Positions 1 to 8,181 of a stretch of DNA of 42,652 nt are shown one piece after another. Below the pieces are notes generated by a model that saw nothing but the letters and a program-made list of their open reading frames with translations, was not told where the DNA came from and made no database searches. The translations under genes and the position numbers were made by a program. Numbering within the stretch: position 1 is the stretch's first letter; each line of letters opens with the position of its first letter. This stretch comes from Arthrobacter mangrovi (lineage in GTDB: Bacteria; Actinomycetota; Actinomycetes; Actinomycetales; Micrococcaceae): NCBI RefSeq assembly GCF_026011795.1, contig NZ_BRVS01000041.1, positions 1 through 42,652 of the forward strand. The letters run 5' to 3'.

Positions 1-46
1 AACCATAGGGACACCCCCCCAGGCTGCGGCGGGTACCGTTAATACG

Positions 47-2719
47 GTGTCCTCCATCCGGGCGCTGGCCCACGATCTGGCGGCCCGCAGCAACCAACAG
101 CTGCGGGAGCTGTTCCTTGCCCGGCCGGATCTCTGCCTCCCTGCCGTTCCGGACTTCCCGGCCCTCGCCGCCCGCGCCTGCACCCGCGTCAGCCTGCAGC
201 GCGCGCTGGAGAAGCTCAACCGGCCCGAGCTGGAATTGCTGGAAGCGCTGGTCCTGGCCACCGACGTCGACACCGGCACCGCAGCCGACGCCGCCGGACT
301 AGCCCCGTTGCTGGCTGTGCCCGAAGGAATCGCCCCGGAGCAGCTGGTTCCTTACCTTCGGCGCCTCCACGCGCTGGGCCTGCTCGTGCGCGCGGACGGA
401 GAGCCGCCATCCGCGCAGGATGCGGAGAATAACGACGGCGGCGGCGCCCATCCTGCCTACCTTCCGCTGGCAAGCCTCGTGGACGTGCTCGGCCCCTATC
501 CGGCGGCGCTGGGCCGCAGCCACCGGGCCCTCGCGTCGCTGAATGCCTCCATCGGCAGCAGGCTTGCCGCCGTCGCCACCGCGCTGCGGGCCGCCGGCCA
601 CCGCGTGGCCGGCCCGGCCAGGGACAGTGCCGCGGAGGACGGTGCCGCCGAAAACCGTGCCGCCGAAGACCGTGCTGCCGAGGACGGCGCTGCCGCGGCG
701 GCCGCGCTTGAAAACTGGCTGCAGCTGCCGGGGGTGTGGCCCGCGTTGCTGGCCGATGCTCCCGCGCAGACGGCGGACCTGCTGGAGCGCTTCCACTCCT
801 CTCCCGTGGGCGCCGTACCCGACGCGCTGCGACCCGTTGACCCTTCGGAACCGCCCGGCCAGCCCGTGCCCTGGCTGCTGGCGCATGGCCTGCTGGTGCC
901 GCTCGACAACACGCACGTGGAGCTGCCGAGGGCCGTCGGGTTACTGCTCCGCGGGGGCGCAGTCGCCGACCCGTGGCACGTCCGTCCCCCGCTGCCCTTC
1001 GCGTCGGAGGCAACCGGTGGCGGCCCATCCCGTGCCGGCGCGTCCGGAACCGTTCGTCCTGCGATCCGGGACAACGCGGCCTACTCCGCAGTGGCGGAGA
1101 CGCTGCGCCTGATGTCGGACCTGCTCGGCGCGGCGGCCCGGGCGCCGGTGGCGACCCTGCGTGCCGGCGGCGTCGGCGTCCGGGAAATCCGGCGGCTGGC
1201 GGATGAGCTGCAGGCCGGCACCAGGGAGACCGGCTGGCTGCTGGAACTCGCCGCGGCCGCGGGCCTGCTGGTCCTGGATGTCGATACCTCCCGCTGGGTT
1301 CCGCACGGCGCCGAGGCCTATGCGGCGCTGGACCGGCACCTGCAGTGGCAGCTGCTGGCCACCGCCTGGCTCGATCTCGGCCGCGCTCCGTCCCTCGCGG
1401 GCACCCCGGCGGTCGGCTCCACCGCCTCCCCGCCGCGGCGCGGAACGGAAAAGGCGGCTGCGGCCGCCCCCGCCGCGGCGCGAGGCGCGCAGATCAACGT
1501 GCTGGCCGCCGAGGCCGCCCGACCGGATGCGCCGCCGGTGCGACGCCGGATGCTGGCAGCCCTGGCGGAACTCAGCCGACCCGCAGCGCAGGACCGGGCC
1601 GGCACTGTCCCCGCCCCTTCCCCGGGCGAGGTCGTCGCGTACCTGGGCTGGCAGTCGCCGCGGCAGCAGCGGAAGTTCGACCGGCTGGTTCCGGGCATGC
1701 TGGATGAGGCGGCGAGCCTTGGGCTGCTCGGCTCCGGCGCGCTCACCGCCTTCGGCGCCCTGCTGCTCGACGATCCGGCCGCCGCGGCCGAGCTGCTGGC
1801 GGCCGAGCTGCCGGCCCCGCTGGCCCATTTCATGCTGCAGGGGGACCTGACCGCGGTGGCGCCGGGCTATCTGGAACCGGCCGTCGCACGGCAGCTGCAG
1901 GAGCTTTCCAGCGCCGAAGGCCAGGGCCCGGCCGCCATCCACCGGTTCTCGGCGGACTCCATCCGGAGGGCCCTCGACGCCGGCCGGGACGCGCCCGGGA
2001 TCCTCGCTTTCCTGGAGCGGCACTCGGCCACCGGCGTACCGCAGCCCCTGCGCTATCTCGTCGAGGACACGGCCGGGCGGCACGGTGCCATCCGGGTCGG
2101 GTCGGCCGGTTCCTACCTCCGTAGCGAGGACCCCCGGCTCCTCGACGACCTGCTGGCCGATCCGCGGGCCCCGGGCCTCGGGCTGCGCCGCCTCGCCCCG
2201 ACCGTCCTCGCCGCCCCGGCGAGCGCCCCGGAACTGCTGGCTTCGCTCCGCCGCCTGGGCTACTCCCCCGCGCCGGACCGGGACGGTGTGCCGGCGCTTG
2301 GTACGGGGACCGCGCCCGAGAACACCAAACCCAGCGCCCGGACGGAAGGTACCTCCCCGCCGTCGTTCGCGGTCACCACCAACCCGTGGCGGCTCACGGA
2401 GGAGGACCTGCAGGCGCAACTGGAGCTCCTGCACGGGACCGCCGCCGACGGTGCCGGCCGGGCGGCCGAGGCCGAGCCGCTGCTGGCGCTGGAGACGCTG
2501 CGCCGCGCCATCCGGATGAAGAAGCGCGTGCGGATGGGTATCGTGGATCCGCACGGCAACCACAGCCGGGAGATCCTGCAGCCGCTCTCGGTCGGCGGCG
2601 GCCGGCTCCGCGTGGCGGACCCGGACCGCGGCAACGAGCGCGTCGTGCCGATCCACCGCGTCATGGATATCGAGCTGGTGGAGGACACCGGCAGCGAAAA
2701 GGAGCAAACGGATGGTTGA
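47..2719 (+). CDS. Helicase-associated protein paired with XPB
   Basis: This 890-residue protein has no Walker motifs, so it is not itself a helicase. Its middle part (about residues 590-720, around QGDLTAVAPGYL) resembles the helicase C-terminal-like domain family seen in actinobacterial proteins encoded next to XPB. The last 75 residues (around IRMKKRVRMGIVDPHG and RVVPIHRVMDIE) look like a WYL/SH3-type nucleic-acid or ligand-binding fold. Residues 195-214 are a low-complexity AAED[GR] tract encoded by four 15-bp repeats. Its stop overlaps the start of the XPB helicase by 8 bp, so the two are probably co-translated and work together in DNA repair or remodelling; that role is inferred. The GTG start has no Shine-Dalgarno sequence but lies 7 bp after a TACCGT -10-like hexamer, which suggests leaderless translation. 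Confidence 0.8.
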   Translation: MSSIRALAHDLAARSNQQLRELFLARPDLCLPAVPDFPALAARACTRVSLQRALEKLNRPELELLEALVLATDVDTGTAADAAGLAPLLAVPEGIAPEQLVPYLRRLHALGLLVRADGEPPSAQDAENNDGGGAHPAYLPLASLVDVLGPYPAALGRSHRALASLNASIGSRLAAVATALRAAGHRVAGPARDSAAEDGAAENRAAEDRAAEDGAAAAAALENWLQLPGVWPALLADAPAQTADLLERFHSSPVGAVPDALRPVDPSEPPGQPVPWLLAHGLLVPLDNTHVELPRAVGLLLRGGAVADPWHVRPPLPFASEATGGGPSRAGASGTVRPAIRDNAAYSAVAETLRLMSDLLGAAARAPVATLRAGGVGVREIRRLADELQAGTRETGWLLELAAAAGLLVLDVDTSRWVPHGAEAYAALDRHLQWQLLATAWLDLGRAPSLAGTPAVGSTASPPRRGTEKAAAAAPAAARGAQINVLAAEAARPDAPPVRRRMLAALAELSRPAAQDRAGTVPAPSPGEVVAYLGWQSPRQQRKFDRLVPGMLDEAASLGLLGSGALTAFGALLLDDPAAAAELLAAELPAPLAHFMLQGDLTAVAPGYLEPAVARQLQELSSAEGQGPAAIHRFSADSIRRALDAGRDAPGILAFLERHSATGVPQPLRYLVEDTAGRHGAIRVGSAGSYLRSEDPRLLDDLLADPRAPGLGLRRLAPTVLAAPASAPELLASLRRLGYSPAPDRDGVPALGTGTAPENTKPSARTEGTSPPSFAVTTNPWRLTEEDLQAQLELLHGTAADGAGRAAEAEPLLALETLRRAIRMKKRVRMGIVDPHGNHSREILQPLSVGGGRLRVADPDRGNERVVPIHRVMDIELVEDTGSEKEQTDG
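629..688 (+). repeat. Four 15-bp in-frame tandem repeats
   Basis: Four consecutive 15-bp units (629-643, 644-658, 659-673, 674-688) follow the pattern GC[CT]GC[CG]GA[GA]. Each encodes AAE[DN][GR]. They form an acidic, alanine-rich linker inside the helicase-associated protein and are probably prone to copy-number variation between strains. Confidence 0.85.
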
Positions 2720-4382
2720 CGGACCGCTGATCGTCCAGAGCGACAAGACCATCCTGCTGGAAGTGGACCACGAGCAGGCCACCGAGGCCCGCCATGCCAT
2801 CGCCGCATTCGCGGAACTGGAGCGGGCCCCCGAGCACGTGCATTCGTACCGGATCACGCCGCTGGGCCTGTGGAACGCGCGGGCGGCCGGCGTGGACGCC
2901 GAACAGGTGCTGGATACGCTGCTGAACTATTCGCGCTTCCCGGTGCCGCACGCGCTGCTGGTCGATATCGAAGAGACGATGTCCCGCTACGGCCGGCTGC
3001 GGCTGGAGAAGGACCCGCAGCACGGGCTGGTGCTGCGGACCAGCGACTACCCCGTGCTCGAAGAGGTCATGCACGCGAAGAAGGTCAAGCCCCTGCTTGG
3101 CCCGCGCATCGACGCGGAGACCACGGTGGTGCACTCCTCCGGGCGCGGCCAGCTCAAGCAGCTGCTGCTGAAGCTCGGCTGGCCCGCCGAGGACCTGGCC
3201 GGCTACGTGGACGGCACGCCGCACCCGATCCGGCTGACCGAGACCCCCGGCGCGGACAAGGACACCGGCGGCTGGCAGCTGCGGCCCTACCAGCAGGTGG
3301 CCGCGGAGAATTTCTGGTCCGGAGGGTCCGGCGTGGTCGTGCTGCCCTGCGGTGCGGGCAAGACGCTCGTGGGCGCCGCGGCCATGGCCACCAGCAGCAC
3401 CACCACCCTGATCCTGGTCACCAACACGGTCTCCGCGCGGCAGTGGAAGGACGAGCTGCTGCGCCGCACCACGCTGACCGAGGAAGAGATCGGCGAATAT
3501 TCCGGCGCCGTCAAGGAAGTACGGCCGGTCACCATCGCCACGTACCAGGTCCTGACGACGCGCCGCGGCGGGATCTACCCGCACTTGGAGCTGGTGGACG
3601 GCCACGACTGGGGCCTGATCATCTATGACGAGGTGCACCTGCTGCCCGCCCCGATCTTCCGGATGACGGCGGACCTGCAGGCGAGGCGGCGGCTCGGCCT
3701 GACCGCCACGCTGGTCCGCGAGGACGGCCGCGAGGGCGAGGTCTTCTCGCTGATCGGCCCGAAGCGCTACGACGCCCCGTGGAAGGACATCGAGGCGCAG
3801 GGCTACATCGCTCCGGCGGACTGCGTGGAAGTGCGCGTGGACCTGCCCCGGGACGAGCGGGTGGCCTACGCAATGGCCGACGACGGCGACAAGTACCGTC
3901 TGTGCGCGGCGTCCGACACCAAGTCCGACGTCGTGGAGCGCCTCGCCGCCCGCCACCGCGGGGAGCAGCTCCTTGTGATCGGCCAGTACATCGACCAGCT
4001 GGACGACCTCGCGGAGCGGCTCGATGCCCCCGTAATCAAGGGCGAAACCTCGGTCAAGGAGCGGCAGCGGCTCTTCGACGAATTCCGCGCCGGCGGCATC
4101 CACACGCTCGTGGTCTCGAAGGTGGCCAACTTCTCCATCGACCTTCCCGAAGCCTCGGTGGCGATCCAGGTGTCCGGTTCCTTCGGCTCCCGCCAGGAGG
4201 AAGCCCAGCGGCTGGGCCGGCTGCTGCGGCCCAAGTCGGACGGCCGCGCCGCCCGCTTCTACACCGTGGTCGCCCGCGACACCCTCGACCAGGACTACGC
4301 CGCCAAACGTCAGCGGTTCCTGGCCGAACAAGGCTACGCCTACACGATCATGGACGCCCAGGACATCCCGAACCCCGCGTAG
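2712..4382 (+). CDS. XPB-family DNA repair helicase
   Basis: A 556-residue superfamily 2 helicase of the XPB/Rad25 (ERCC3) type, expected to unwind DNA 3'-5' in nucleotide-excision-type repair. Visible motifs are Walker A CGAGKT (about 213-218), a TNTVSARQW motif Ia region, Walker B DEVH (306-309), motif III TAT (331-333), the XPB hallmark RED (336-338), and motif VI around QRLGRLLRPK near residue 500. The N-terminal 180 residues correspond to the damage-recognition-like region of bacterial XPB. Length is normal for bacterial XPB. Its ATG lies within the end of the upstream partner gene (overlap ATGGTTGA), a sign of translational coupling. Family assignment is firm; the exact bacterial substrate is less clear. 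Confidence 0.95.
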   Translation: MVDGPLIVQSDKTILLEVDHEQATEARHAIAAFAELERAPEHVHSYRITPLGLWNARAAGVDAEQVLDTLLNYSRFPVPHALLVDIEETMSRYGRLRLEKDPQHGLVLRTSDYPVLEEVMHAKKVKPLLGPRIDAETTVVHSSGRGQLKQLLLKLGWPAEDLAGYVDGTPHPIRLTETPGADKDTGGWQLRPYQQVAAENFWSGGSGVVVLPCGAGKTLVGAAAMATSSTTTLILVTNTVSARQWKDELLRRTTLTEEEIGEYSGAVKEVRPVTIATYQVLTTRRGGIYPHLELVDGHDWGLIIYDEVHLLPAPIFRMTADLQARRRLGLTATLVREDGREGEVFSLIGPKRYDAPWKDIEAQGYIAPADCVEVRVDLPRDERVAYAMADDGDKYRLCAASDTKSDVVERLAARHRGEQLLVIGQYIDQLDDLAERLDAPVIKGETSVKERQRLFDEFRAGGIHTLVVSKVANFSIDLPEASVAIQVSGSFGSRQEEAQRLGRLLRPKSDGRAARFYTVVARDTLDQDYAAKRQRFLAEQGYAYTIMDAQDIPNPA

Positions 4383-4518
4383 TAGGCCCGCCGCGCCCGC
4401 TCCCCCGGCCGCCGCCGGCGCAGGCACCGCCGTCGTGCGCGCAGCACAAAGGTGGCTCTAGGCCGGCTCCCATTTGACGTGCAGACAACTCCCAGAAACT
4501 GTGAGCATACTGGGAAAT

Positions 4519-5229
4519 GTGAAGAAGAACGGACCTGAAGCACGCCTGCTCGTTGTCGACGACGAACCCAACATCCGGGAGCTGCTTTCGACCTCCCTGC
4601 GCTTTGCCGGGTTCGACGTCGTGGCTGCCGCGAACGGGCGCGACGCCCTCGCCGCGGCCGAGCAGCACAACCCGGACCTCGCGGTGCTGGACGTCATGCT
4701 GCCGGACATGGACGGTTTCACGGTCACCCGGCGCCTAAGGGCCGCGGGCCGGCACTTCCCCGTCGTCTTCCTGACCGCCCGGGACGAGACCGAGGACAAG
4801 GTCACGGGGCTGACCGTCGGCGGCGACGACTACGTCACCAAGCCGTTCAGCCTCGACGAGGTCGTGGCCCGCATCCGGGCCGTGCTGCGCCGCACCCAGC
4901 CGCTGCTGGAGGACGACGCGGTCATCCAGGTGGAGGATCTGGAGCTCGACGACGACGCGCACGAGGTCCGCCGCGGCGGCCAGGTCATCGACCTCTCCCC
5001 GACCGAATTCAAGCTGCTGCGCTACCTGATGCTGAACCCGAACCGCGTGCTCTCCAAGGCCCAGATCCTCGATCACGTCTGGGAGTACGACTTCAACGGG
5101 GACGCTTCCATCGTGGAGTCCTACATTTCCTACCTGCGCCGGAAGATCGATATCAACCCGGACGCCCCCGCCCTGATCCAGACCAAGCGCGGAGTGGGGT
5201 ACCTGCTCCGCACGTCGGAAAAGCGCTGA
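4519..5229 (+). CDS. OmpR/PhoB-family response regulator
   Basis: The N-terminal receiver domain shows the acidic pair VVDDE (D14-D15), the phospho-acceptor D58 in LAVLDVMLPDMDG, the LTARD threonine and the TKPF lysine. The C-terminal winged helix ends with the typical SYISYLRRKID and KRGVGYLLR segments. It should be phosphorylated by the kinase encoded 2 bp downstream. I chose GTG at 4519 (236 residues), giving a short N-terminus before the receiver core. It lies 7 bp after CATACT, which resembles a -10 box, with a partial -35 (CAGACA) 18 bp further upstream, so the mRNA may be leaderless. An earlier in-frame GTG at 4501 is possible. The regulon is unknown; it resembles the TrcR group of actinobacterial regulators. 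Confidence 0.93.
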   Translation: MKKNGPEARLLVVDDEPNIRELLSTSLRFAGFDVVAAANGRDALAAAEQHNPDLAVLDVMLPDMDGFTVTRRLRAAGRHFPVVFLTARDETEDKVTGLTVGGDDYVTKPFSLDEVVARIRAVLRRTQPLLEDDAVIQVEDLELDDDAHEVRRGGQVIDLSPTEFKLLRYLMLNPNRVLSKAQILDHVWEYDFNGDASIVESYISYLRRKIDINPDAPALIQTKRGVGYLLRTSEKR

Positions 5230-5231
5230 CC

Positions 5232-6689
5232 TTGCTCGAGCGGTGGAACCGTGTCTCGCTCCGAACCCAGCTGGTGGCGATCATCAGCGTGCTCGTCGCC
5301 GCCACGATCGCCCTGCTTTCGGCCTTCACCATCACGTTCATCCGCAGCGACCTGGTTGAGCGCCTGGACGTCAACCTCGTCAGCAACGCGGAGACCATGG
5401 GCGGAGTGCTGCTGTCCCGCGATGATGCGAACCTGCGGCTGAGCGGCTACTACGGTGCGCTCCTGCTGCCCGACGGAACCAGCATCAGGAAGACACCGCG
5501 TGTCGAGGGCGATGCACCGGTCATACCGGTATTGACCATGCCGGAGATCCTCCGGCTAGGAGATACCGCAATCTATGATCTCCACGGCACCGCCCCCGGA
5601 AGCCCGGGGTGGCGGGCGTTTGCCTACGCGCTGCCCAACCAGGGCGGTACCGTCGTGATCGCCCGGTCCTATAAGGAAATCAACGACACCGTGGACTCCG
5701 CCACGGCGCTGAGCCTGCTGCTGGGACTTACTGCCACCGTGTCGGCGTCGGCCATTGCGTGGCTTGCGGTCACGCGCGCCTTCCGGCCCCTGGCCAGGGT
5801 GGAGAAAACGGCTGCGGCTATCGCCGCCGGGGACCTTTCCCGCCGCGTAGAGGTGGACAACCCGACCACGGAAATCGGACGGCTCTCGAGCTCCCTGAAC
5901 GCGATGCTCGCCCATATCGAAACCGCGTTCGCCGCCAAGGCCGCCTCGGAGACGCGCATGCGGCGCTTCGTCGCCGACGCGTCCCACGAGCTGCGTACGC
6001 CCCTGGTCACCATCCGGGGCTTCTCCGAGCTCTACCGGCACGGAGCCCTCCAGACGGAGGAAGACGTCAAGGCCGCGATGGGCCGGATCGAGGCGGAGGC
6101 CCAGCGCATGGGGCAGCTGGTGGAGGACCTGCTGACCCTGGCCCGCGTGGACGAGCAGCGCCCGCTGGAGTCCAAGCCGCTGGACCTGCTGCTGCTCGGC
6201 AACGATGCCGCGATGGATGCCCGTGCGAGCGCCCCCGACCGCGACATCAGCGTGATCGGGCTGGACGGGGCCGCACCGCGCCCGGCCCCCGTCGTCGGCG
6301 ACGAAGGCCGGTTGCGGCAGGTGATGGCGAACCTGGTCACCAACGCCCTGCGCTACACGCCGGCCGGCTCCCCGATCGAGATCGCCGTCGGCGTGGAGCC
6401 GGTGATCGCCGACCGCAAGGATTCGGTGATCGAGGTGCGGGACCACGGTCCCGGAATTTCCGACGACGACGCCGCCCGGGTCTTCGAGCGCTTCTACCGT
6501 GCGGACACCTCCCGCTACCGCGAAACGGGCGGGACGGGCTTGGGTCTGGCCATCGTTGCCGCGCTCGTGGCGCAGCACGACGGCACGGTACGGCTCAGTG
6601 AAACGGAGGGCGGCGGGGCCACCATGTCGATCCGCATCCCGTACGAGCCATTCCCCGAGGACCCGGACCACGTGTACGAAATCGACTGA
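5232..6689 (+). CDS. HAMP-domain sensor histidine kinase
   Basis: Cognate membrane sensor of the upstream response regulator. The order is transmembrane helix about 13-37, extracytoplasmic sensor about 38-155, second helix about 158-180, HAMP about 181-232, HisKA dimerisation domain with the H-box ASHELRTP (H252), and an ATPase domain with N-box (MANLVTNALRYTP), G1 (DHGPGISDDD), F-box (FERFYR) and G2 (GGTGLGLAI). All residues needed for autophosphorylation are present. The start is TTG at 5232, two bases after the regulator's stop; no ATG or GTG fits the frame before the first helix. The signal it senses cannot be read from sequence. Confidence 0.95.
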   Translation: MLERWNRVSLRTQLVAIISVLVAATIALLSAFTITFIRSDLVERLDVNLVSNAETMGGVLLSRDDANLRLSGYYGALLLPDGTSIRKTPRVEGDAPVIPVLTMPEILRLGDTAIYDLHGTAPGSPGWRAFAYALPNQGGTVVIARSYKEINDTVDSATALSLLLGLTATVSASAIAWLAVTRAFRPLARVEKTAAAIAAGDLSRRVEVDNPTTEIGRLSSSLNAMLAHIETAFAAKAASETRMRRFVADASHELRTPLVTIRGFSELYRHGALQTEEDVKAAMGRIEAEAQRMGQLVEDLLTLARVDEQRPLESKPLDLLLLGNDAAMDARASAPDRDISVIGLDGAAPRPAPVVGDEGRLRQVMANLVTNALRYTPAGSPIEIAVGVEPVIADRKDSVIEVRDHGPGISDDDAARVFERFYRADTSRYRETGGTGLGLAIVAALVAQHDGTVRLSETEGGGATMSIRIPYEPFPEDPDHVYEID

Positions 6690-6751
6690 CGGCCGAGGTT
6701 ATCCACAAGCTGAAGCCTGCCCCTCGTCCGGGGGCGGGGACCCGCCTAGCC

Positions 6752-6779
6752 TCGAAGTGTCACCCAGCCTCAACTTCGA
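6752..6779 (+). promoter_or_regulatory. Inverted repeat before the WXG100 ribosome binding site
   Basis: TCGAAGT (6752-6758) and ACTTCGA (6773-6779) form a perfect 7-bp stem with a 14-base loop that ends directly against the AAGGA ribosome binding site. It could be an operator or an RNA hairpin that limits ribosome access. This is inferred only from position and symmetry. Confidence 0.4.
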
Positions 6780-6790
6780 AGGACTCGATC

Positions 6791-7081
6791 ATGGCGGTAT
6801 TCCACGTAGACAGCGAAGCCCTCAACGCCAAGAGCATGGCCGTGCAGGGCACCATCGGCCGGCTCCAGGCCGAGGTCAACACCATGCAGGCGGGCCTGCG
6901 CGAACTTGAGTCCCTCTGGACCGGCTCAGCCTCCGCGAACTTCCAGCAACTGGTCAGCGACTGGCGGGCCACGCAGCTGAAGGTCGAGGAATCCCTGGCC
7001 AGCATCAATGCCGCCCTGGCCCAGGCCTCGCAGCAGTACGCACAAGCGGAGGAGGCCAACGCCCGCATGTTCATGGGCTGA
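6791..7081 (+). CDS. WXG100 (ESAT-6-like) protein, orphan
   Basis: A 96-residue, almost wholly helical protein with the WXG hairpin turn (W43-T44-G45) in mid-sequence and a C-terminal Y83-A-Q-A-E87 that fits the YxxxD/E secretion signal of type VII substrates. It is therefore likely exported as a dimer by a type VII (Esx/Wss) system. No EccC/EssC ATPase, partner Esx gene or toxin is adjacent; the neighbours are a histidine kinase and RNase HI. The start is well supported by AAGGA seven bases upstream. A 7-bp inverted repeat (6752-6758 and 6773-6779) sits just before that ribosome binding site. Function beyond the family is unknown. Confidence 0.9.
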   Translation: MAVFHVDSEALNAKSMAVQGTIGRLQAEVNTMQAGLRELESLWTGSASANFQQLVSDWRATQLKVEESLASINAALAQASQQYAQAEEANARMFMG

Positions 7082-7082
7082 C

Positions 7083-7115
7083 CCGGGACCGGCAGCCGGG
7101 CCGGCGGTTTCCCGG
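7083..7115 (+). terminator. Probable terminator after the WXG100 gene
   Basis: An outer stem CCGGGA/TCCCGG (7083-7088 with 7110-7115) encloses an inner stem CCGGC/GCCGG (7089-7093 with 7100-7104), starting one base after the WXG100 stop codon. There is no T-tract, as is common for actinobacterial terminators. Confidence 0.5.
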
Positions 7116-7142
7116 ACGCCGCCCCGCTGCGAGGCTTCGGCT

Positions 7143-7159
7143 CCCCCTGCCGCCGGGGG
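7143..7159 (-). terminator. Possible terminator of the RNase HI gene
   Basis: CCCCC (7143-7147) and GGGGG (7155-7159) form a short GC-only stem with a 7-base loop, 18 bases beyond the RNase HI stop codon. It is short and lacks a T-tract, so the call is tentative. Confidence 0.35.
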
Positions 7160-7177
7160 CCCTAGGGACCCGCGGTG

Positions 7178-8116
7178 CTAGTTCCGTTCCGGAGTCCCCT
7201 GGTGGAAACGCAGCCGCCACTGCTCCCCGTCCCTGAGCCAGAGCGAACTGCGCAGGGCGGACCCGGTCCGCGTGCTGGTGCGGTAGGTCAGCAGGATGCT
7301 GTCTTCGCCCAACCGTTCAGCGGCGAAGAACTCCACGGACGCGTCGGTCTCGGGATCCTCCTGGAGCGAGCTGATCATGGCGTCCCTGGTCCACATCCGG
7401 CCCGTCTGCCCGATCTCCGCGAAGTCGGGATGCAGCAGCACGCCGAGCCTGCCGAAATCCGCGCGGGTCCCGGGGTCCAGCAATTCCTTCTCGAGCCGGC
7501 GGACCATGTCCTCGGCCGGCTCCTGGCCGGCCTCGTCGTAGTCCTCGAGGGCGGAGAACAGGTCCGGTTCGGACGGCGGCAGCTGCGGCTCCTTGGCCGG
7601 CACCGCCGATTCGGCCACGGCCGAGTTGGTTTCGGCGTGGCGGGGCAGGGCACCGGCGAACCCCGGCCCGTGCGGGATGACGGAACCGTTCTGGAAGGCG
7701 GTGGCCACCGCACGGGCCCGCACATCGGCGGCCTCATTCAGGTCATGCCCGGCATGGCCCTTGACCCACTCGAATTCGTAGTTGCGTCCCTTGATCGCGG
7801 CGTCGATCTGCTGCAGCAGATCGACATTGAGGACCGGCTTGCCGTCCGCCTTGCGCCAGCCCTTGCGCTTCCATCCCGGCATCCACTTGGTGATGCAATT
7901 GATGACGTACTGGCTGTCGCACAGGATGCGCAGGGGTTCCTGCGGGATGTGCTCGGTCGCCTTGAACAGGTCCAGCACGGCCATGAGCTCGCCCTGGTTG
8001 TTGGTTCCGTGCGGCCAGCCTCCCGCTGCCCAGGAGTTTTCGTCGATGAACCAGGCCCAGCCCGCGGGCCCGGGATTGCCGAGGGCGGAGCCGTCGGCGG
8101 CAGCAGTGATGGTCAT
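7178..8116 (-). CDS. Ribonuclease HI fused to a DUF4440-like domain
   Basis: Residues 1-140 are an RNase HI domain that cleaves RNA in RNA-DNA hybrids. The catalytic set is visible: D8 (AAADGSALGNPGPAGWA), E43 (NNQGEL), D67 (CDSQYV), a histidine in VKGHAGH (H121/H124) and D131 (NEAADVRA). A Pro/Ala/Glu-rich linker (about 145-185) leads to a C-terminal domain (about 190-312) with a VRRLEKELLDP start and YRTSTRTG...WLRDGEQWRLRFHQ end, typical of the DUF4440/NTF2-like fold. Ordinary RNase HI is about 150 residues, so this is twice the usual length. The second domain's role is unknown. It is divergent from the DUF4031-HD gene with a 65-bp intergenic region. Confidence 0.9.
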   Translation of the reverse strand: MTITAAADGSALGNPGPAGWAWFIDENSWAAGGWPHGTNNQGELMAVLDLFKATEHIPQEPLRILCDSQYVINCITKWMPGWKRKGWRKADGKPVLNVDLLQQIDAAIKGRNYEFEWVKGHAGHDLNEAADVRARAVATAFQNGSVIPHGPGFAGALPRHAETNSAVAESAVPAKEPQLPPSEPDLFSALEDYDEAGQEPAEDMVRRLEKELLDPGTRADFGRLGVLLHPDFAEIGQTGRMWTRDAMISSLQEDPETDASVEFFAAERLGEDSILLTYRTSTRTGSALRSSLWLRDGEQWRLRFHQGTPERN

Positions 8117-8146
8117 GGACCTATCTTTTCAGATCACCGCAGGCGG

Positions 8147-8161
8147 TACTGGACAGCAGTA
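8147..8161. promoter_or_regulatory. Small inverted repeat in a divergent promoter region
   Basis: TACTG-N5-CAGTA lies between the divergent RNase HI and DUF4031-HD genes. It ends 7 bp before a TAAGCT -10-like hexamer (8169-8174) that is itself 7 bp from the ATG at 8182. It could be an operator; no binding protein can be assigned. Confidence 0.3.
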
Positions 8162-8181
8162 TTGGATCTAAGCTTGCGTAG

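Noticed and set aside
941-4427. Long antisense frames (588-638 codons) opposite the XPB pair
   Set aside because: Their translations are Arg/Gly/Gln-rich with no domain, and the plus-strand genes are clear.
6699-6707. TTATCCACA, a perfect DnaA-box sequence
   Set aside because: It is a single copy without dnaA, dnaN or AT-rich DNA nearby, so it is not evidence of an origin.
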